Source: Comamonadaceae bacterium 2FH
Lineage (GTDB): Bacteria; Pseudomonadota; Gammaproteobacteria; Burkholderiales; Burkholderiaceae_C
Direction: 5' to 3'
DNA length: 64,000 nt
Assembly (NCBI GenBank): GCA_005503335.1
Contig: SCMQ01000017.1
Coordinates: 1 to 64,000, forward strand
The translations under genes were made by a program, and so were the position numbers. Positions 18,081 to 27,397 of the stretch are shown here, in pieces. The stretch's first letter is position 1; each line of letters starts with the position of its first letter. The notes under the pieces were generated by a model, which saw nothing but the letters and a program-made list of their open reading frames with translations, did not search any database and was not told the origin of the DNA.

Positions 18081-20812
18081 AACTGCTGCATCGCCTCCTC
18101 GGCCTGGTCCTGCTGTGCCTGCTCGCCGCTCCGGCGCAGGCCGCCTGCGGCAGCGGCGCCTGCGTGTCCTCGGGCCCGCGCCTGGCCAGCATGGATTCCA
18201 GCCAGGCGACGCTGTACAGCGGCCTGCTGTCCCAGCTCACCGGGTCGACGCTGGCGCTGTCGGTGGCCGACTGGAATGCGCTCGCCGAGGGCGGCACCAA
18301 CCTCGGCAGCTTCCTCGACGCGCTGGCGGCCGAGATGGGCGTGGCCGGGCGCGAGCAGGCGCTGGCCGGCGGCGCCACGCTGTCGCAGATCGCCAGTGCC
18401 ATGGCGGCCGATGCGCGCGCGCAGGGGCGCGGCGCCGCCGCCGCGGCGCTGGACGCGCTGGCGGCGCAGTTCGACAGCCTCGCCGGCACGCTGCGGCTGG
18501 CCGAGCTGATCGAGGGCGGCGGCGCGGCCTACGATGCCCAGTCGCTGCGCACGCTGGACTTCGTGACCGGCCTGGTGCAGCTGTACAACGCCGAAGGCCT
18601 GGCGGCCGCGCGCGAGCCGGTCACGCTCAGCGGCGAATCGCTGGGCCTGTCGGGTATGGTGCAGGCGGTTCGCCTGTCGGCGCAGGCCACCGAGCCGCCG
18701 GTGTTCGCCTGCGGCCCGGCCGGCACGCAGTTCCACTCGGCGGCGATGCGCTACCAGCTCGAGGTCGACCTGGTGCCGAGCAGTCCCGACGTCTCTGCCC
18801 TGACGGCCGTGCCCGGCATCGCCGGTGCCCAGCTCACGCTCAGCCGGCTCACGCTCTACGGCGAGGTGGCGCGCGGCAGCGGCGTGATCGCGGCGGTGGA
18901 CGCGCTGGCGCGCAGCGTGACCGTGCAGGCCACGCCGGGCCTGGCCTCGCTCTACCTCGGCCGCATTGCGCAGGCCTTGTTCAACGACCCGGGCCGTGCC
19001 ATCGATCCGGCCACCGACCTCGACTTCGCGCCCGTCGGAGAACTGACGATCACCGATGCCGCCGGGCAGAGCACCACCACGGCCGTCGAGGCGCGCGGCC
19101 ACGCCCAGGGACAGGCGAGCCAGGCCGCGCTGCTGGTCTTCAACGGCCCCTTCCCCGAGACGCAGACCGCGCGCGCCGATGCCGGCTTCGCCTCGGGGAT
19201 GGTCGCCGAGCTGATGAGCTCGCTGGCGCTGCGCACCAATCCCGGCCTCGGCGCGGCGGACCCGCAGGTGCAGGACGCGCTGGCGCCGGTGCTGCGCGAC
19301 AGTCTCGCGCCGCTCGTGCAGACCTTGGTGACGCAGGCGCTGGACCCCGCGCTGCAGATGTTCGGCATCGGGCTCGGCGAGATGGACGTGACGGTGGACG
19401 GCCTCTACGGCGCCTGCGTGTTGTCGGGCCATGTCTACCATGACGCCGACCACGATGGCCGGCGCGCGGCGGGCGAGGGCGCGACCGGCCATGCGCACTA
19501 CGCCAAGCTGCGCCGGGCCGGCGACGCCAGCGGGCCGGCGCAGCAGGTGGTGGCGGTGGATGCGGCGGACGGTGCCTACCGCTTCCCCGCGCTTGCGCCG
19601 GGCCGCTACGAGCTCTGGATCGCCCGCGACGCCGACCCCGCCTCGTCGGCTGCACTGCCGCCGCCCGGCTGGCTGCCGACCGAGCCGCGCCAGCTGCGCC
19701 GCGCCGAGCTCGAGATGGGCGAGCGCGACCTGGAGGGGCAGGACTTCGGCCTCTATCCCGGCAGCCGCATCAGCGGCAGCGTGTTCCGCGACAGCGGCGC
19801 CTCGCCGCACGACGGCCGCCGCGACGGCGACGAGCCGGGCCTGGCCGGCGCTGCGCTGCAGCTGACCGATGCCGCGGGCACCACGCGCCACGACGGCACG
19901 CGCAGCGCCGCCGATGGCCGCTGGGTGCTGTGGCTGCCCGCCAGCGCCGCAGGCGCCGTGAAGATCGTGCAGACCAACCTGGCCGGCCACCTGTCCACCG
20001 GCGCCGATGCGGGTACCAGCGGCGGCAGCTACGACCATGGCGCAGACAGCCTGAGCTTCAGCGCCACGGCCGGCACGGACTACGCCGGCCTGCATTTCGG
20101 CGACGTGCCGGTCGGCCGCTTCGGGCCCGATGGCCGGCAGGGCGCGCTGCCCGGCAGCGTGCTGTTCTACCCGCACCGCTTCGTCGCCGGCAGCCGCGGC
20201 AGCCTGGCCCTGGGCGCGACGGCGCTCGCCTCGCCCGAATGGCCCGGCTGGAATACGCTGCTCTACCGCGATGCCGACTGCAGCGGCGCGCTGGACCCGG
20301 ACGAGGACTTGCTGCCGGCCGAGCTGGGTCTTGCGCCCGACGAAGCGCTGTGCGTGCTGGCCAAGGTCTTCGTGCCCGGCAACGCGCCCTTTGGCGCGCA
20401 GCACCGGCTGAGCCTTGCCGCCTCGTTCCGCCACCAGGGGGCGCAGGCGCCGATCGATTTCGTGTTGACCCAGGAAGACCTCACCACGGTCGGGGCCGGC
20501 GGCGACGCGGCGCTGCGGCTGAGCAAGCGCGCCGACCGCAGCGCCGCCCAGCCGGGCGAGACCATCAGCTACACGATAGGCTACCGCAACGATGGCGCCG
20601 GCGCGCTGACCGACCTGCGCATCTTCGACCTGACGCCGGCCCACACCCGCTTTGTCGCGGCCGCCTGCGGCGCGCTGCCGGCGCAGGCCTCGGCCTGCAC
20701 GGTCGCGGCGCAGCCGGATGCGGGGGGCCGGGGCCGCGTCGAGTGGCGCATCGTGGGCGCCGTGCACCCCGGCGCCAGCGGCAGTGTCAGCTTCGTCGTG
20801 CAGCTCGACTAG
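18077..20812 (+). CDS. Exported SdrD-B/DUF11 surface protein
   Basis: A 911-residue protein with a signal peptide (1-23, APAQAAC). An Ala-rich helical N-terminal half (~40-450) of no recognised family is followed by two SdrD-B-like modules: SGHVYHDADHDGRRAAGEG near residue 455 and SGSVFRDSGA with DGRRDGDEPG near residue 565. A further beta region follows, and a C-terminal DUF11 module (~815-905; LSKRADRSAAQPGETISYT). The Asp-rich loops look like calcium sites. The start overlaps the stop of the giant protein gene as ATGA, so expression is probably coupled. It ends the operon; greB follows 66 bases later. The helical half is the least explained part of this locus. Confidence 0.75.
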   Translation: MKLLHRLLGLVLLCLLAAPAQAACGSGACVSSGPRLASMDSSQATLYSGLLSQLTGSTLALSVADWNALAEGGTNLGSFLDALAAEMGVAGREQALAGGATLSQIASAMAADARAQGRGAAAAALDALAAQFDSLAGTLRLAELIEGGGAAYDAQSLRTLDFVTGLVQLYNAEGLAAAREPVTLSGESLGLSGMVQAVRLSAQATEPPVFACGPAGTQFHSAAMRYQLEVDLVPSSPDVSALTAVPGIAGAQLTLSRLTLYGEVARGSGVIAAVDALARSVTVQATPGLASLYLGRIAQALFNDPGRAIDPATDLDFAPVGELTITDAAGQSTTTAVEARGHAQGQASQAALLVFNGPFPETQTARADAGFASGMVAELMSSLALRTNPGLGAADPQVQDALAPVLRDSLAPLVQTLVTQALDPALQMFGIGLGEMDVTVDGLYGACVLSGHVYHDADHDGRRAAGEGATGHAHYAKLRRAGDASGPAQQVVAVDAADGAYRFPALAPGRYELWIARDADPASSAALPPPGWLPTEPRQLRRAELEMGERDLEGQDFGLYPGSRISGSVFRDSGASPHDGRRDGDEPGLAGAALQLTDAAGTTRHDGTRSAADGRWVLWLPASAAGAVKIVQTNLAGHLSTGADAGTSGGSYDHGADSLSFSATAGTDYAGLHFGDVPVGRFGPDGRQGALPGSVLFYPHRFVAGSRGSLALGATALASPEWPGWNTLLYRDADCSGALDPDEDLLPAELGLAPDEALCVLAKVFVPGNAPFGAQHRLSLAASFRHQGAQAPIDFVLTQEDLTTVGAGGDAALRLSKRADRSAAQPGETISYTIGYRNDGAGALTDLRIFDLTPAHTRFVAAACGALPAQASACTVAAQPDAGGRGRVEWRIVGAVHPGASGSVSFVVQLD

Positions 20813-20878
20813 GACCTGTGCCGACGCAGGGCAGGGGCTTTGCCGCTTGTGTACCATGCCCGGGTTGCAGAGATCACC

Positions 20879-21442
20879 ATGAGCAAGGCATTCACCCGGG
20901 AAGCCGAGACCCAAGAGGACGACGAGGTCGCCCTGCCAGCCCTGCCGGCGGGCGGCAAGAACTACATCACGCCGCAGGGCTACGCGCGCCTGCGCGCCGA
21001 ATTGCTGGACCTGATAGACAACGAGCGCCCCAAGGTGGTCGACGTGGTGCACTGGGCGGCCAGCAACGGCGACCGCTCGGAGAATGGCGACTACCTGTAT
21101 GGCAAGAAGCGCCTGCGCGAGATCGACCGGCGCATACGCTTCCTGACCAAGCGGCTGGAGATCGCCGAGGTCACGGACCCCAGCCTGCACCACGGCAACG
21201 AGCAGGTCTTCTTCGGGGCGCGCGTGACCTACGCCGACGCCGCGGGCGCCGAGCGCAGCGTGACCATCCTGGGCATAGACGAGGCCGACAGCGCGCGCGG
21301 CGAGGTCAGCTGGATCTCGCCGATCGCGCGCACCCTGCTCAAGGCGCGCGTGGGCGACCAGCTCAAGCTGGTCACGCCCTCGGGCGTGCAGGAGATCGAG
21401 GTGGTCGAGGTCGCCTACCCGGTCCCGGCCGAACGGGCCTGA
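20879..21442 (+). CDS. greB: Transcription elongation factor GreB
   Basis: A 187-residue protein with an N-terminal coiled-coil domain (~40-110; ITPQGYARLRAEL, then NGDRSENGDYLYGKKRLREIDRRIR) carrying the acidic tip expected for RNA cleavage stimulation, and a C-terminal FKBP-like domain (~115-185; GDQLKLVTPSGVQEIEV). It rescues backtracked RNA polymerase by promoting cleavage of the nascent transcript. DYLYGKKRLREIDRR is characteristic of GreB rather than GreA. There is a ~20-residue N-terminal extension before the domain. The gene converges on spoT with no gap between the two stop codons (21442/21443). Confidence 0.93.
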   Translation: MSKAFTREAETQEDDEVALPALPAGGKNYITPQGYARLRAELLDLIDNERPKVVDVVHWAASNGDRSENGDYLYGKKRLREIDRRIRFLTKRLEIAEVTDPSLHHGNEQVFFGARVTYADAAGAERSVTILGIDEADSARGEVSWISPIARTLLKARVGDQLKLVTPSGVQEIEVVEVAYPVPAERA

Positions 21443-23707
21443 TCAACCCGTGGGCAGGGCGCGCGCCGCGCGCAGCACCGAGGGGGTGCGCCGCAGGTTG
21501 CGCAGCACCTGGTCGAGGTGGATGCGGTCGCGCACCGCGATCACGAAGCGCAGGTCGGCGGCGTCCTGGTTGGACTCGTCGTTCATGTCCACATGCACGA
21601 TGTCGGCCTCGGCCGAGGCCAGCGCCGCCGCCACGCGGGCCAGCACGCCCTTGCCATTGGCCACGGTGATGACCACGCCGGTCTCGAAGGGGCGGACCGG
21701 CTCGTCGGCCCATTCCACCGTGATGAAGCGCTCGCTGTCCTTGTTCTGCAGCTTGCGCGCCACCGCGCAGCCGTCGGCATGCACCACCAGGCCTTCGCCG
21801 CGGCCCAGGTAGCCGACGATGGCCTCGCCGGGCACCGGGCGGCAGCAGCTCGCGTACTTGACCGAGGCGTTCTCGCTGCCGTCCAGCGTGACGGCGCCCT
21901 GCGACACGGTCTCGTGCGCCATGTAGCGCTCGCGCGTCATCAGCAGGGCGTCGGGCTTCTCGCCGCTTTCCGACAGCAGGGTCATCAGCCGCTTGGCCAC
22001 GATGCTGGCGATGCGCTTGCCCAGGCCAATGTCGGTCAGCAGCTCGGCGCGGCTCTTGCTGCCGGTGAAGCGCAGCAGCTTGTCCCAGATCGGCTGGTAG
22101 GCCGGCTCGTCGTCGGGCAGCTTTTCCATGCCTTCGGCGCGCAGGGCCTGGGTCAGCAGCTTTTCGCCGAGCTCCTGCGATTCGGTCTGGGCCAGGGTCT
22201 TGAGGTGATGGCGGATCTTGGAGCGCGCCCTCCCGGTGCGCACGAAGCCCAGCCAGGCCGGGTTGGGCGTGGACACCGGGGCGGTGATCACCTCCACCAC
22301 GTCGCCGTTGCGCAGCTCGGTGCGCAGCGGCACCTGCTCGCCGTTGATCTTCGCGGCCACCGTGCGGTCGCCGATGTTGCTGTGGATCGCGTAGGCGAAG
22401 TCCACCACCGTGGCGCCGCGCGGCAGGGCCATGATCTGGCTCTTTGGGGTGAACACGTAGACCGCGTCGGGGAACAGGTCGACCTTGACATGGTCCCAGA
22501 ACTCGGCGGCGTCGCGCGTCTCGTTCTGGATGTCGAGCAGCGACTGCAGCCATTTGGCGCCCAGCCGGTCGGCGTTGGCGCTGTGCGGGTCGTCGGCCTT
22601 GTAGAGCCAGTGCGCGGCCACGCCCGACTCGGCCACCACGTGCATGGCCTCGGTGCGCATCTGGAACTCGACGTTCACGCCGGCCGGCCCCACCAGCGTG
22701 GTGTGCAGCGACTGGTAGCCGTTGAGCTTGGCGATCGCGATGTGGTCCTTGAACCTGCCCGGCACCGGCTTGTAGAGCTGGTGCAGCACGCCCAGCGCCG
22801 TGTAGCACTCGACCACCTGGGGCACGATGACGCGAAAGCCGTACATGTCCGTGACCTGGGCGAAGCTCAGGTGCTTCTCGTCCATCTTGCGGTAGATCGA
22901 GTAGAGCGTCTTCTCGCGCCCGGCGATGCGCACCTTCATGCCGGCGGCGGCAAAGGCGGCCTCGACCTCGCGCTGCACCTTCTGGATCAGGTCGCGCCGG
23001 CGATTGCGCGCACGCTCCACCGCCTTGGCCAGCACCCCGTAGCGCCAGGGGCGCAGGTGGCGGAACGAGAGGTCCTGCAGCTCGCGGTAGATCTGGTTCA
23101 GGCCCAGCCGGTGCGCGATCGGCGCGTAGATCTCCAGCGTCTCGGCCGAGATGCGCGCCCATTTGCTGCGCGGCATGTCCGACAGCGTGCGCATGTTGTG
23201 CGTGCGATCGGCCAGCTTGATCAGGATCACGCGCACGTCGCGCGCCATCGCGAGCAGCATCTTGCGGAAGGACTCGGCCTGGCTTTCCTCGCGCGTGTTG
23301 AACTGCAGCTTGTCGAGCTTGGTGAGGCCGTCGACCAGCTCGGCCACCGGGGCGCCGAAGCGTTCGATCAGCTCGGCCTTGGTGACGCCGCAGTCCTCGA
23401 TCGCGTCGTGCAGCAGCGCGGCCATCAGGGCCTGGGCGTCGAGCTTCCACTCGGTGCACTGCACGGCCACGGCGATCGGGTGGGTGATGTAGGGCTCGCC
23501 GCTGTGGCGCAGCTGGCCCAGGTGGGCCTCGTCGGCGAAGCGGTAGGCGCGCCGCACCTGCTCGATGTCGGCAGCGTCCAGGTAGCCGAGGCGGTCTGTC
23601 AGCGCGGCGAAGCTGGCCGCCGCCGCGTTGGCCGCCGCGGCCGGGCTGGCGCTGGGCGCGCGGCTGCCGGCGGCAGGGCTTGACAGGGGAGGGATCACCG
23701 CGCTCAT
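21443..23707 (-). CDS. spoT: Bifunctional (p)ppGpp synthetase/hydrolase SpoT
   Basis: A 754-residue RelA/SpoT homologue. The order is a hydrolase HD domain (HD at 100-101 and ED at 104-105, intact), a synthetase domain (RFKDHIAIAKLNGYQSLHTT), a TGS domain (VYVFTPKSQIMALPRGATVVDFAYAIH), a helical region, a Zn-finger-like CCRPVPGE segment and a C-terminal ACT domain. The RFKD motif and intact HD residues indicate a bifunctional long RSH rather than a synthetase-only RelA. It makes and degrades the stringent-response alarmone. The ATG at 23707 (MSAVIPP) is chosen; an in-frame start at 23749 would run into the rpoZ terminator stem. It lies in the conserved yicC-gmk-rpoZ-spoT block, here split by an island. 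Confidence 0.93.
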   Translation of the reverse strand: MSAVIPPLSSPAAGSRAPSASPAAAANAAAASFAALTDRLGYLDAADIEQVRRAYRFADEAHLGQLRHSGEPYITHPIAVAVQCTEWKLDAQALMAALLHDAIEDCGVTKAELIERFGAPVAELVDGLTKLDKLQFNTREESQAESFRKMLLAMARDVRVILIKLADRTHNMRTLSDMPRSKWARISAETLEIYAPIAHRLGLNQIYRELQDLSFRHLRPWRYGVLAKAVERARNRRRDLIQKVQREVEAAFAAAGMKVRIAGREKTLYSIYRKMDEKHLSFAQVTDMYGFRVIVPQVVECYTALGVLHQLYKPVPGRFKDHIAIAKLNGYQSLHTTLVGPAGVNVEFQMRTEAMHVVAESGVAAHWLYKADDPHSANADRLGAKWLQSLLDIQNETRDAAEFWDHVKVDLFPDAVYVFTPKSQIMALPRGATVVDFAYAIHSNIGDRTVAAKINGEQVPLRTELRNGDVVEVITAPVSTPNPAWLGFVRTGRARSKIRHHLKTLAQTESQELGEKLLTQALRAEGMEKLPDDEPAYQPIWDKLLRFTGSKSRAELLTDIGLGKRIASIVAKRLMTLLSESGEKPDALLMTRERYMAHETVSQGAVTLDGSENASVKYASCCRPVPGEAIVGYLGRGEGLVVHADGCAVARKLQNKDSERFITVEWADEPVRPFETGVVITVANGKGVLARVAAALASAEADIVHVDMNDESNQDAADLRFVIAVRDRIHLDQVLRNLRRTPSVLRAARALPTG

Positions 23708-23746
23708 CCCGTAAATGTAGCGCGGACGGCGGCGGGGCGCCTTGGG

Positions 23747-23775
23747 CAAGAAAAAAGCACCGCGCGCGGTGCTTT
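23747..23775 (-). terminator. Intrinsic terminator after rpoZ
   Basis: A perfect 22-nt palindrome, AAAGCACCGCG/CGCGGTGCTTT at 23754-23775, is followed on the minus strand by a T-tract (six T in a row counting the stem end, then C and TT). It stands between rpoZ and spoT, so spoT needs its own promoter or depends on read-through. Confidence 0.75.
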
Positions 23776-23802
23776 AGGGAAAGCGCGGGGGGCCAGCCGG
23801 CC

Positions 23803-24003
23803 TCAGGGCACTTTCTTGAGCATTTCCAAGCCCACCTTGCCGGCGGCGATCTCGCGCAGGGCGGTCACGGCGGGCTTGTTGCGGCTCTCGATCTTGGGCG
23901 CGTGGCCCTGGCTCAGCATGCGGGCGCGGTAGGTGGCGGCCAGCACCAGCTGGAAGCGGTTGGGGATTTTCTGCAGGCAGTCTTCAACGGTGATGCGGGC
24001 CAT
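23803..24003 (-). CDS. rpoZ: RNA polymerase omega subunit
   Basis: A 66-residue protein starting [20 protein letters not shown], with the conserved omega features of NRF, the AATYRAR helix and the [16 protein letters not shown] segment. Omega binds the beta' subunit, helps RNA polymerase assembly and forms part of a ppGpp site. Betaproteobacterial omega is short like this one. It lies 18 bases after gmk on the same strand and is followed by an intrinsic terminator before spoT. Confidence 0.95.
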   Translation of the reverse strand: MARITVEDCLQKIPNRFQLVLAATYRARMLSQGHAPKIESRNKPAVTALREIAAGKVGLEMLKKVP

Positions 24004-24021
24004 GAAGTTCTCCGATGGGCA

Positions 24022-24681
24022 CTAGGCGATGTTGAGGGCTTTGAAGGTGTCGGCGCGGGCGCGGCGCAGGGCGGCGTATTTGAGCCGCTGGGCATGGACG
24101 ATCGCTTTGAGGTCGAACAAGGCCCGTTCAAATAACTCGTTGATTATAACGAAATCGAACTCCTTGGCCTGGGCCAGCTCCAGGGCGGCATTTTGCAGGC
24201 GCAGGTCGATCACGTCGGCCGCGTCCTCGCCGCGGCGTTCCAGCCGGGCGCGCAGCTCTTCCCAGCTCGGCGGCAGGATGAAGATCAGCACCGCGTTGGC
24301 GAACACCTTCTTGATCTGCAGCGCGCCCTGGTAGTCGATCTCGAGCACCACGTCCGCGCCCTTGGCGATGCGGTCCTCGATCGCCTTCTTGGAGGTGCCA
24401 TAGCGGTTGCCGTGCACATGGGCCCATTCGACGAAGGCGTCGGCCAGCACCATGGCGTCGAATTCCTGCTGCGAGACGAAAAAGTACTCGCGGCCGTGCT
24501 TTTCCTGGCCGCGCGGGGCGCGCGTGGTGTGCGACACCGAGGGCTGGACCCCCGAGTCCAGCTCCATGAGTGCCTTGACCAGGCTGGATTTGCCAGCCCC
24601 GCTGGGCGCTGCGACGACGAAGAGGTTTCCGGGGTAGTCCATGGGTTTCGGGGGCTGGGGGCGGTGAAAAGGGGGCGTCAT
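24022..24681 (-). CDS. gmk: Guanylate kinase
   Basis: A 219-residue guanylate kinase (GMP + ATP to GDP + ADP). The P-loop is APSGAGKSS (near residues 26-34), followed by [20 protein letters not shown] for GMP binding and [13 protein letters not shown]. The ATG at 24681 is favoured over MDYPGN at 24642 because it overlaps a TGA that ends an in-frame QVQNIE remnant of the yicC 3' end (24678-24698). In the uninterrupted chromosome, yicC and gmk would thus have overlapped as ATGA. The island now separates gmk from yicC, so gmk has lost its coupling partner and must use another promoter. Confidence 0.95.
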   Translation of the reverse strand: MTPPFHRPQPPKPMDYPGNLFVVAAPSGAGKSSLVKALMELDSGVQPSVSHTTRAPRGQEKHGREYFFVSQQEFDAMVLADAFVEWAHVHGNRYGTSKKAIEDRIAKGADVVLEIDYQGALQIKKVFANAVLIFILPPSWEELRARLERRGEDAADVIDLRLQNAALELAQAKEFDFVIINELFERALFDLKAIVHAQRLKYAALRRARADTFKALNIA

Positions 24682-24684
24682 TCG

Positions 24685-24698
24685 ATGTTCTGGACCTG
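24685..24698. other. attL core (remnant of original yicC 3' end)
   Basis: ATGTTCTGGACCTG here matches ATGTTCTGCACCTG at 32111-32124 with one mismatch. On the minus strand it reads CAG-GTC-CAG-AAC-AT, continuing to GAA-TGA, that is QVQNIE-stop. The TGA overlaps the gmk start. The upstream codons (LAADIDL) do not resemble YicC, so the junction is inside this core. Confidence 0.8.
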
Positions 24699-24762
24699 AA
24701 GATCGATATCGGCCGCAAGGTCTTGATTCTTATGGATGTTGCACTTCCAGGTAGGTGTCGCA

Positions 24763-24781
24763 CCCCACGATTTACCCCACA
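24763..24781. repeat. Left 19-bp direct repeat of the island
   Basis: CCCCACGATTTACCCCACA, identical to 31964-31982. It contains two CCCCAC units 12 bases apart and lies 65 bases inside attL. Probably an arm-type integrase binding site. Confidence 0.7.
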
Positions 24782-24969
24782 GAAGTCCTGGGCTGGTGTG
24801 AGTCGCCATGAGGCGATTGCGTGCGATGCAATTTCAACGTAGCTACGGGTCGTCATATTATCAGTCGGGTGTTTGTGATCGCGTTGCGAGCCCGTGGAAC
24901 CACGCAATTGCGTCGACCAGAAGAAGAATCAATGGATGGCAATGCGCCGGTGTGTCAGACTCGTCGTCC

Positions 24970-27390
24970 ATGACCGACGACGACTTCCCGTACAGCCGCT
25001 CGCTTGCCCCATTGGAATCGCTGCTCGCGGGCGTGAAGCGGCCAGGTGACTTCTGCGTGCACGGGGCTCTGGCCTTGCCGATGCCGATGATCCAGGTGGA
25101 CGGCGTCGGCATGCTGTCATTCCCGCTTCCCCAAGCCCAGATCGCGGCGCTGGTCGATGCCGCCGAGCGCGCACCCTACGGGCGGGGCGAACGGACCGTG
25201 GTCGACACATCGGTGCGCCGGGTCTGGCAGATCGACGCGGCGCGGGTGCGGATCAGCGGCAAGAGCTGGGCGCAATCGCTGGGCCGGATCCTCGCCGAGA
25301 CCGGGCGCGGGCTCGGCTGCGAAGACGCGGCGATTCGGGCCGAGTTGTACAAGCTGTTGGTCTACGACCCGGGCGGCTTCTTTCTGGCGCACCGCGACGG
25401 CGAGAAGGCGCCCGGCATGTTCGGCACGCTGCTGCTGCAGCTGCCGTCGCCGCATGCGGGCGGCGAGCTGCGCATCCGCCACGGCAGCCGCGAAACGCGC
25501 ATCGACCTGTCGGCCACCGACTTCTCCGAACTCGGCTTCGCCGCCTTCTATGCCGATTGCGAACACGAGGTGCGGCCGGTCGAATCCGGGCACCGGGTCT
25601 GCCTGGTCTTCAACCTGGTGCGCGGCGCCGCGCGCAAAACACCCCCGGCTCGTGCGCCGAGCTACGAAGCCGAGGTTGCGCAGGCGGCACGGCTGATTGG
25701 CGCGGCCTTCGCCGCCGAGGGTGCACCGTGCAAGCTGGCCTGGCTGCTGGCGCACCAGTACAGCCAGGCGGAGCTGGGCTTCGGCGCGCTCAAGGGGGTC
25801 GATGCGGCGGTGGCCGGGGTGCTGTGTCGGGCGGCGGATGCGGCGGCGTGCTGTGCGCATCTGGGTGTGGTCCACATCGAGGAGTCCGGGCCGGCGCAGG
25901 TGAACTACGCGCCGAGCCGGGGCCGCGGCTATCACGACGACTTCGACGACGAGATCGATGCCGCGGGGGTCGATTACGAGGTCGTCGAAATCTCCGACAC
26001 CGCCCGGTACATCGATCACTGGGTCGCGGCCGGCGACCAGAGGCCCGCGCTCGGCCGGTTGCCGCTGGGGCACGGCGAGCTGCTGCCCGCGGGCGCGCTG
26101 GACGACGAACCGCCGGACGAGGACCGCCTGCTGGAGTCCACCGGCAACGAAGGGGTGAGCTTCGAGCGCGCCTACCGGCGCGCCGCGCTGATCCTGTGGC
26201 CGCGGGCGCGGCAGGTCGAGGTGCTGCTGCAAGCCGGTGTGGATGCGGCCCTGCCCCTGCTTGAGGAGGTGCTCGCGGCCGAGGGTGTGAGCGCCGGTGC
26301 GCCGGCGCTGGATCTGGCCGAGCGCATCGTGGCCCATTGGTCGCGGCAAAGCACCCCGCGCTACGCCGCCGGGCGGGAAGGGCCGCTGCGTGTCCGCATG
26401 CTGCGCTGCCTGGCCCGGTTGGGCACGACGGCGCCGGGCGAACGTTTCCTGCGCGAGGTCGTGGTCGCCGACTACGACGGCAGTGAGAACGCCGCCCTTG
26501 CCGAGGCTGCGCCCGCCATGCTCGCGGCGCAGCCCCTCCAGGAACTGTTCGCCGCGTTGGTCGAGTCGTCGTTCCTGCGCTGCCCGCGCGCGCTGTGCGA
26601 ACTGCTGTTTCTGCTGGAGGCAGGCCACCAAGCGCAGCCCAGCCCGGTCGGCGCGTCGGCGCTGCGCCGCTTTACGGGCGCATTGGTCGACGCGCTGCCG
26701 GGGCTCGCGGCCAGACCGGCACGCAGCGACCTTGGCTGGGCGCTGCAATACGACGAAACCGCCGCCGACGCCGCTAGCTGCCACCGCCTGTTGGGGGTGC
26801 TGGAACGGCTGGCGAGCGGGGAGCAACACGCGGCAGCAGTCACCACCTTGATCGCGCACCCAAAGGTCTTCGACCCCGGTCGGATTCTGGTTCCCGCGCT
26901 GCAAGTCTTGTGCGCCGCGGAAGAGCACGGCGGGATCGAGCGCGATGCGCAGCGGTTGCGGCTGTGGGTCCAATGCTGCACATTCCTGCTCGCGCGCAGC
27001 GAAATGCCGCCGGCAGCGCCGCGCGACTGGAGCCAGCCGGCCGAGTTGGCTTGCCGTTGCGAAGATTGCCAGGCGCTGCAGGTCTTCGCGCTGCATCCGC
27101 AACTGCGCGAGCAGCGCTTTCGTGTCCGGCAGGACCGGCGCGAGCATCTGCAACGCCAGATCGCGCAGCACGGGCTGGACATGAACCACGTCACCGATCG
27201 CCGCGGTTCGCCGCAAACCCTGGTGTGCTGCAAGACGCGCGAGAGCTACCGCCGCCAGTGTCGCCAGCACACCGAGGACATTGCCGCCATGCGCGCGCTG
27301 GAGGCGCTGGCCGTCGCAGCGCCGGATGCGCAGGAACGCACTCGGCTCGCGGCAGCGGTGGCGCGCCAGCCGCAGGCGGTGGAGGGCTGA
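24970..27390 (+). CDS. 2OG-Fe(II) oxygenase-like protein with large C-terminal region and Cys cluster
   Basis: An 806-residue protein. Residues ~125-220 are a prolyl-hydroxylase-type 2-oxoglutarate/Fe(II) oxygenase core: H141-x-D143 in LAHRDGEK, H199 in CEHEV as third iron ligand, and R209 in GHRVCL as the likely 2OG anchor. The next ~450 residues are mainly helical with no family I recognise. Near residue 695 CRCEDC suggests a metal site, followed by a basic region and RRGSPQTLVCCKT; I recall similar tails in fungal oxygenase-like proteins, but that needs a search. The ATG at 24970 is used; upstream in-frame codons look non-coding. It ends five bases before the TTG start of the primase-helicase, so the two are translationally linked. 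The substrate could be protein or nucleic acid. Confidence 0.75.
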   Translation: MTDDDFPYSRSLAPLESLLAGVKRPGDFCVHGALALPMPMIQVDGVGMLSFPLPQAQIAALVDAAERAPYGRGERTVVDTSVRRVWQIDAARVRISGKSWAQSLGRILAETGRGLGCEDAAIRAELYKLLVYDPGGFFLAHRDGEKAPGMFGTLLLQLPSPHAGGELRIRHGSRETRIDLSATDFSELGFAAFYADCEHEVRPVESGHRVCLVFNLVRGAARKTPPARAPSYEAEVAQAARLIGAAFAAEGAPCKLAWLLAHQYSQAELGFGALKGVDAAVAGVLCRAADAAACCAHLGVVHIEESGPAQVNYAPSRGRGYHDDFDDEIDAAGVDYEVVEISDTARYIDHWVAAGDQRPALGRLPLGHGELLPAGALDDEPPDEDRLLESTGNEGVSFERAYRRAALILWPRARQVEVLLQAGVDAALPLLEEVLAAEGVSAGAPALDLAERIVAHWSRQSTPRYAAGREGPLRVRMLRCLARLGTTAPGERFLREVVVADYDGSENAALAEAAPAMLAAQPLQELFAALVESSFLRCPRALCELLFLLEAGHQAQPSPVGASALRRFTGALVDALPGLAARPARSDLGWALQYDETAADAASCHRLLGVLERLASGEQHAAAVTTLIAHPKVFDPGRILVPALQVLCAAEEHGGIERDAQRLRLWVQCCTFLLARSEMPPAAPRDWSQPAELACRCEDCQALQVFALHPQLREQRFRVRQDRREHLQRQIAQHGLDMNHVTDRRGSPQTLVCCKTRESYRRQCRQHTEDIAAMRALEALAVAAPDAQERTRLAAAVARQPQAVEG

Positions 27391-27397
27391 CCCCTTG
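27381..27397 (+). promoter_or_regulatory. Ribosome-binding site and TTG start of the primase-helicase
   Basis: GGAGGG (27381-27386) lies eight bases before TTG (27395-27397). The frame has no ATG between the oxygenase stop (27388-27390) and conserved primase sequence, and the frame upstream of the TTG overlaps the oxygenase gene. TTG is therefore the best start. Confidence 0.65.

Noticed and set aside
18020-21193. Long minus-strand frame across the 18077-20812 gene and greB
   Set aside because: It runs through two well-supported plus-strand genes and has no recognisable domain.
24808-24969. Upstream extension of the oxygenase-like gene
   Set aside because: The added residues are codon-atypical and lie in the AT-richer island end. 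The ATG at 24970 begins the plausible protein.
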